Assembly (NCBI GenBank): GCA_963976815.1
Contig: CAXBLU010000004.1
Span: 62,001-126,000, forward strand
Direction of reading: 5' to 3'
From: JAHRVQ01 sp963976815
GTDB lineage: Bacteria; Pseudomonadota; Gammaproteobacteria; Pseudomonadales; Azotimanducaceae
DNA: 64,000 nucleotides
This document shows positions 63,160-64,000 of this stretch, in pieces. A program made the position numbers and the translations under genes. Below the pieces are notes generated by a model. It was given only the letters and a program-made list of their open reading frames with translations. It was not told the DNA's origin and ran no database searches. How positions within the stretch are numbered: position 1 is the stretch's first letter; each line of letters opens with the position of its first letter.

Positions 63160-64000
63160 ATGATCAGCAAGATCAACACGATTTCCCGCCTAAGAGGGCT
63201 CTGCCTGGTCGGCGCTATCGCACTCACTCCACCGGCGGCACTAGCCGCTGATGTTGTGGGCTCGACCCTCGAAGATTTTTTCACCGCCTCCCTTGATTAC
63301 AGCCCTCGCTTAAAAATTTCGGAACAGCGCAAAGCCATTGGCGAGGCTCGCCGTGATGCGGCGACCGGACAGCTAAAACCACAAATCTCCGCCCAGGGCA
63401 CCGTGACGGAAAACCGCAGAACCACAAACAATGTCTTAAACGAATTTGACGGCGAACGTTACTCAATCCAACTCACCCAGGTACTGTTTAACTGGGAAGC
63501 GTTTTCTGCGCGCAAGCAAGCAATATCAGAACAAGACCAGAGTGAAGCCGAGTATTACTACGAGCTTTCCGTGCTACTGACATCGGTGGCGGAAAAGTAT
63601 TTTAATGTCCTACAGGCGCAGGGTGAAGTGGCTTCCAACGCAGCAGAGCTAGACGCCGTGAAAAAGCAATTGGCGCAAATTGAAGATAAGCACGAACGGC
63701 AGCTCGCGCAAATCACCGATTTACTTCAAGCCAGAGCCAGTGTTGCTTCGGTGGAAGCTGCCCAAATCAAACTGCAAAGTGATCTAGATCTTGCGCGGGA
63801 AGCACTTCGCTCGGTAAGCGGTTTGGATGTGGGTAAGCTGCTCGATCTGGCCAACGGCGCAGCGACGCCCACGGTGCAGGAAAGCATCGCAGAATGGGTG
63901 GCCCGGGCCGAGGATAACAACTACCTTATCAAAGCCAGAGAATATGCCATGAACGCAACGCAAGCCGGCATATCTCGCAGCAAAGGTGCATTTATGCCCA
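63160..64000 (+). CDS. TolC-family outer-membrane channel (cut by window edge)
   Basis: The frame runs from the ATG at 63160 to the window end with no stop: 280 residues of an outer membrane factor. It begins with a Sec signal peptide (about 1-30, ending AALA-A), then SLDYSPRLKISEQRKAIGEARRDAATGQLKPQISAQGTV and LTQVLFNWEAFSARKQAISEQ, typical of TolC/OprM repeats. It starts 2 bases after the adaptor gene ends. The three genes form one type I secretion operon; the secreted protein is not in the window. Confidence 0.9.
   Translation, partial: MISKINTISRLRGLCLVGAIALTPPAALAADVVGSTLEDFFTASLDYSPRLKISEQRKAIGEARRDAATGQLKPQISAQGTVTENRRTTNNVLNEFDGERYSIQLTQVLFNWEAFSARKQAISEQDQSEAEYYYELSVLLTSVAEKYFNVLQAQGEVASNAAELDAVKKQLAQIEDKHERQLAQITDLLQARASVASVEAAQIKLQSDLDLAREALRSVSGLDVGKLLDLANGAATPTVQESIAEWVARAEDNNYLIKAREYAMNATQAGISRSKGAFMP

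Noticed and set aside
1..64000. CRISPR array or cas genes
   Set aside because: No regularly spaced repeat series and no Cas protein were seen; the defence content is phosphorothioation and toxin-antitoxin only.

Overview
The window looks like the chromosome of a marine-type gammaproteobacterium. The evidence is gene order: iscR-iscS-iscU-iscA, trmJ divergent from suhB, and queA-tgt-yajC-secD-secF are all arranged as in Gammaproteobacteria, and the cell has a large TonB-dependent receptor and a type I secretion operon. I cannot name the genus from sequence alone.

Layout. (1) 1-12.5 kb is core genome: the Isc iron-sulfur operon with two IscR sites in its promoter, trmJ, suhB, the queA-tgt-yajC-secDF operon, a PilZ protein and an acyl-CoA dehydrogenase. 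(2) 12.8-13.5 kb holds two small genes: a double-glycine leader peptide and an orphan Phd/YefM-type antitoxin with a palindromic operator. (3) tRNA-Leu(CAA) at 13.7 kb is the anchor of a defence island. The last 58 bp of the tRNA recur exactly at 34.7 kb. Between them lies a DNA phosphorothioation system: DUF4007, a putative methyltransferase and dndB-dndC-dndD-dndE on the plus strand, facing dptF-dptG-dptH plus a GIY-YIG protein and a second DGQHR protein on the minus strand. An IS3-family element with a broken orfA lies against a truncated MmcQ/YjbR gene. No integrase is visible. (4) 34.8-36.8 kb is a second, older segment ending in a diverged copy of the same right end. It carries a three-gene Xre antitoxin / RES toxin / DnaQ-like exonuclease operon under two palindromic operators.

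(5) 37-55.4 kb is a nitrogen-compound utilisation region. An operon of HupE/UreJ-like protein, two metallo-beta-lactamase-fold proteins and an ABC importer runs divergently from a 1128-residue TonB receptor. Further on are two DUF1989 proteins, a urea/guanidine carboxylase and an allophanate hydrolase. I find sigma-54 (-24/-12) promoter motifs in front of all three transcription units, which suggests nitrogen-limitation control. The pair of DUF1989 proteins suggests guanidine rather than urea as substrate: carboxylation, deimination to allophanate, then hydrolysis to ammonia and CO2. (6) 55.7-59.8 kb holds a lipoprotein, a membrane-anchored unknown protein, a sterol-desaturase-like hydroxylase and a small membrane protein. 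(7) 60.1-64 kb is a type I secretion operon (PrtD-type ABC, HlyD-type adaptor, TolC-type channel) that runs off the window.

The parts most worth a second look are the GIY-YIG plus DGQHR pair in the dpt restriction operon, the sigma-54 guanidine/urea cluster with a metal-site-less MBL paralogue, and the tandem island ends with the exonuclease-extended RES-Xre module.
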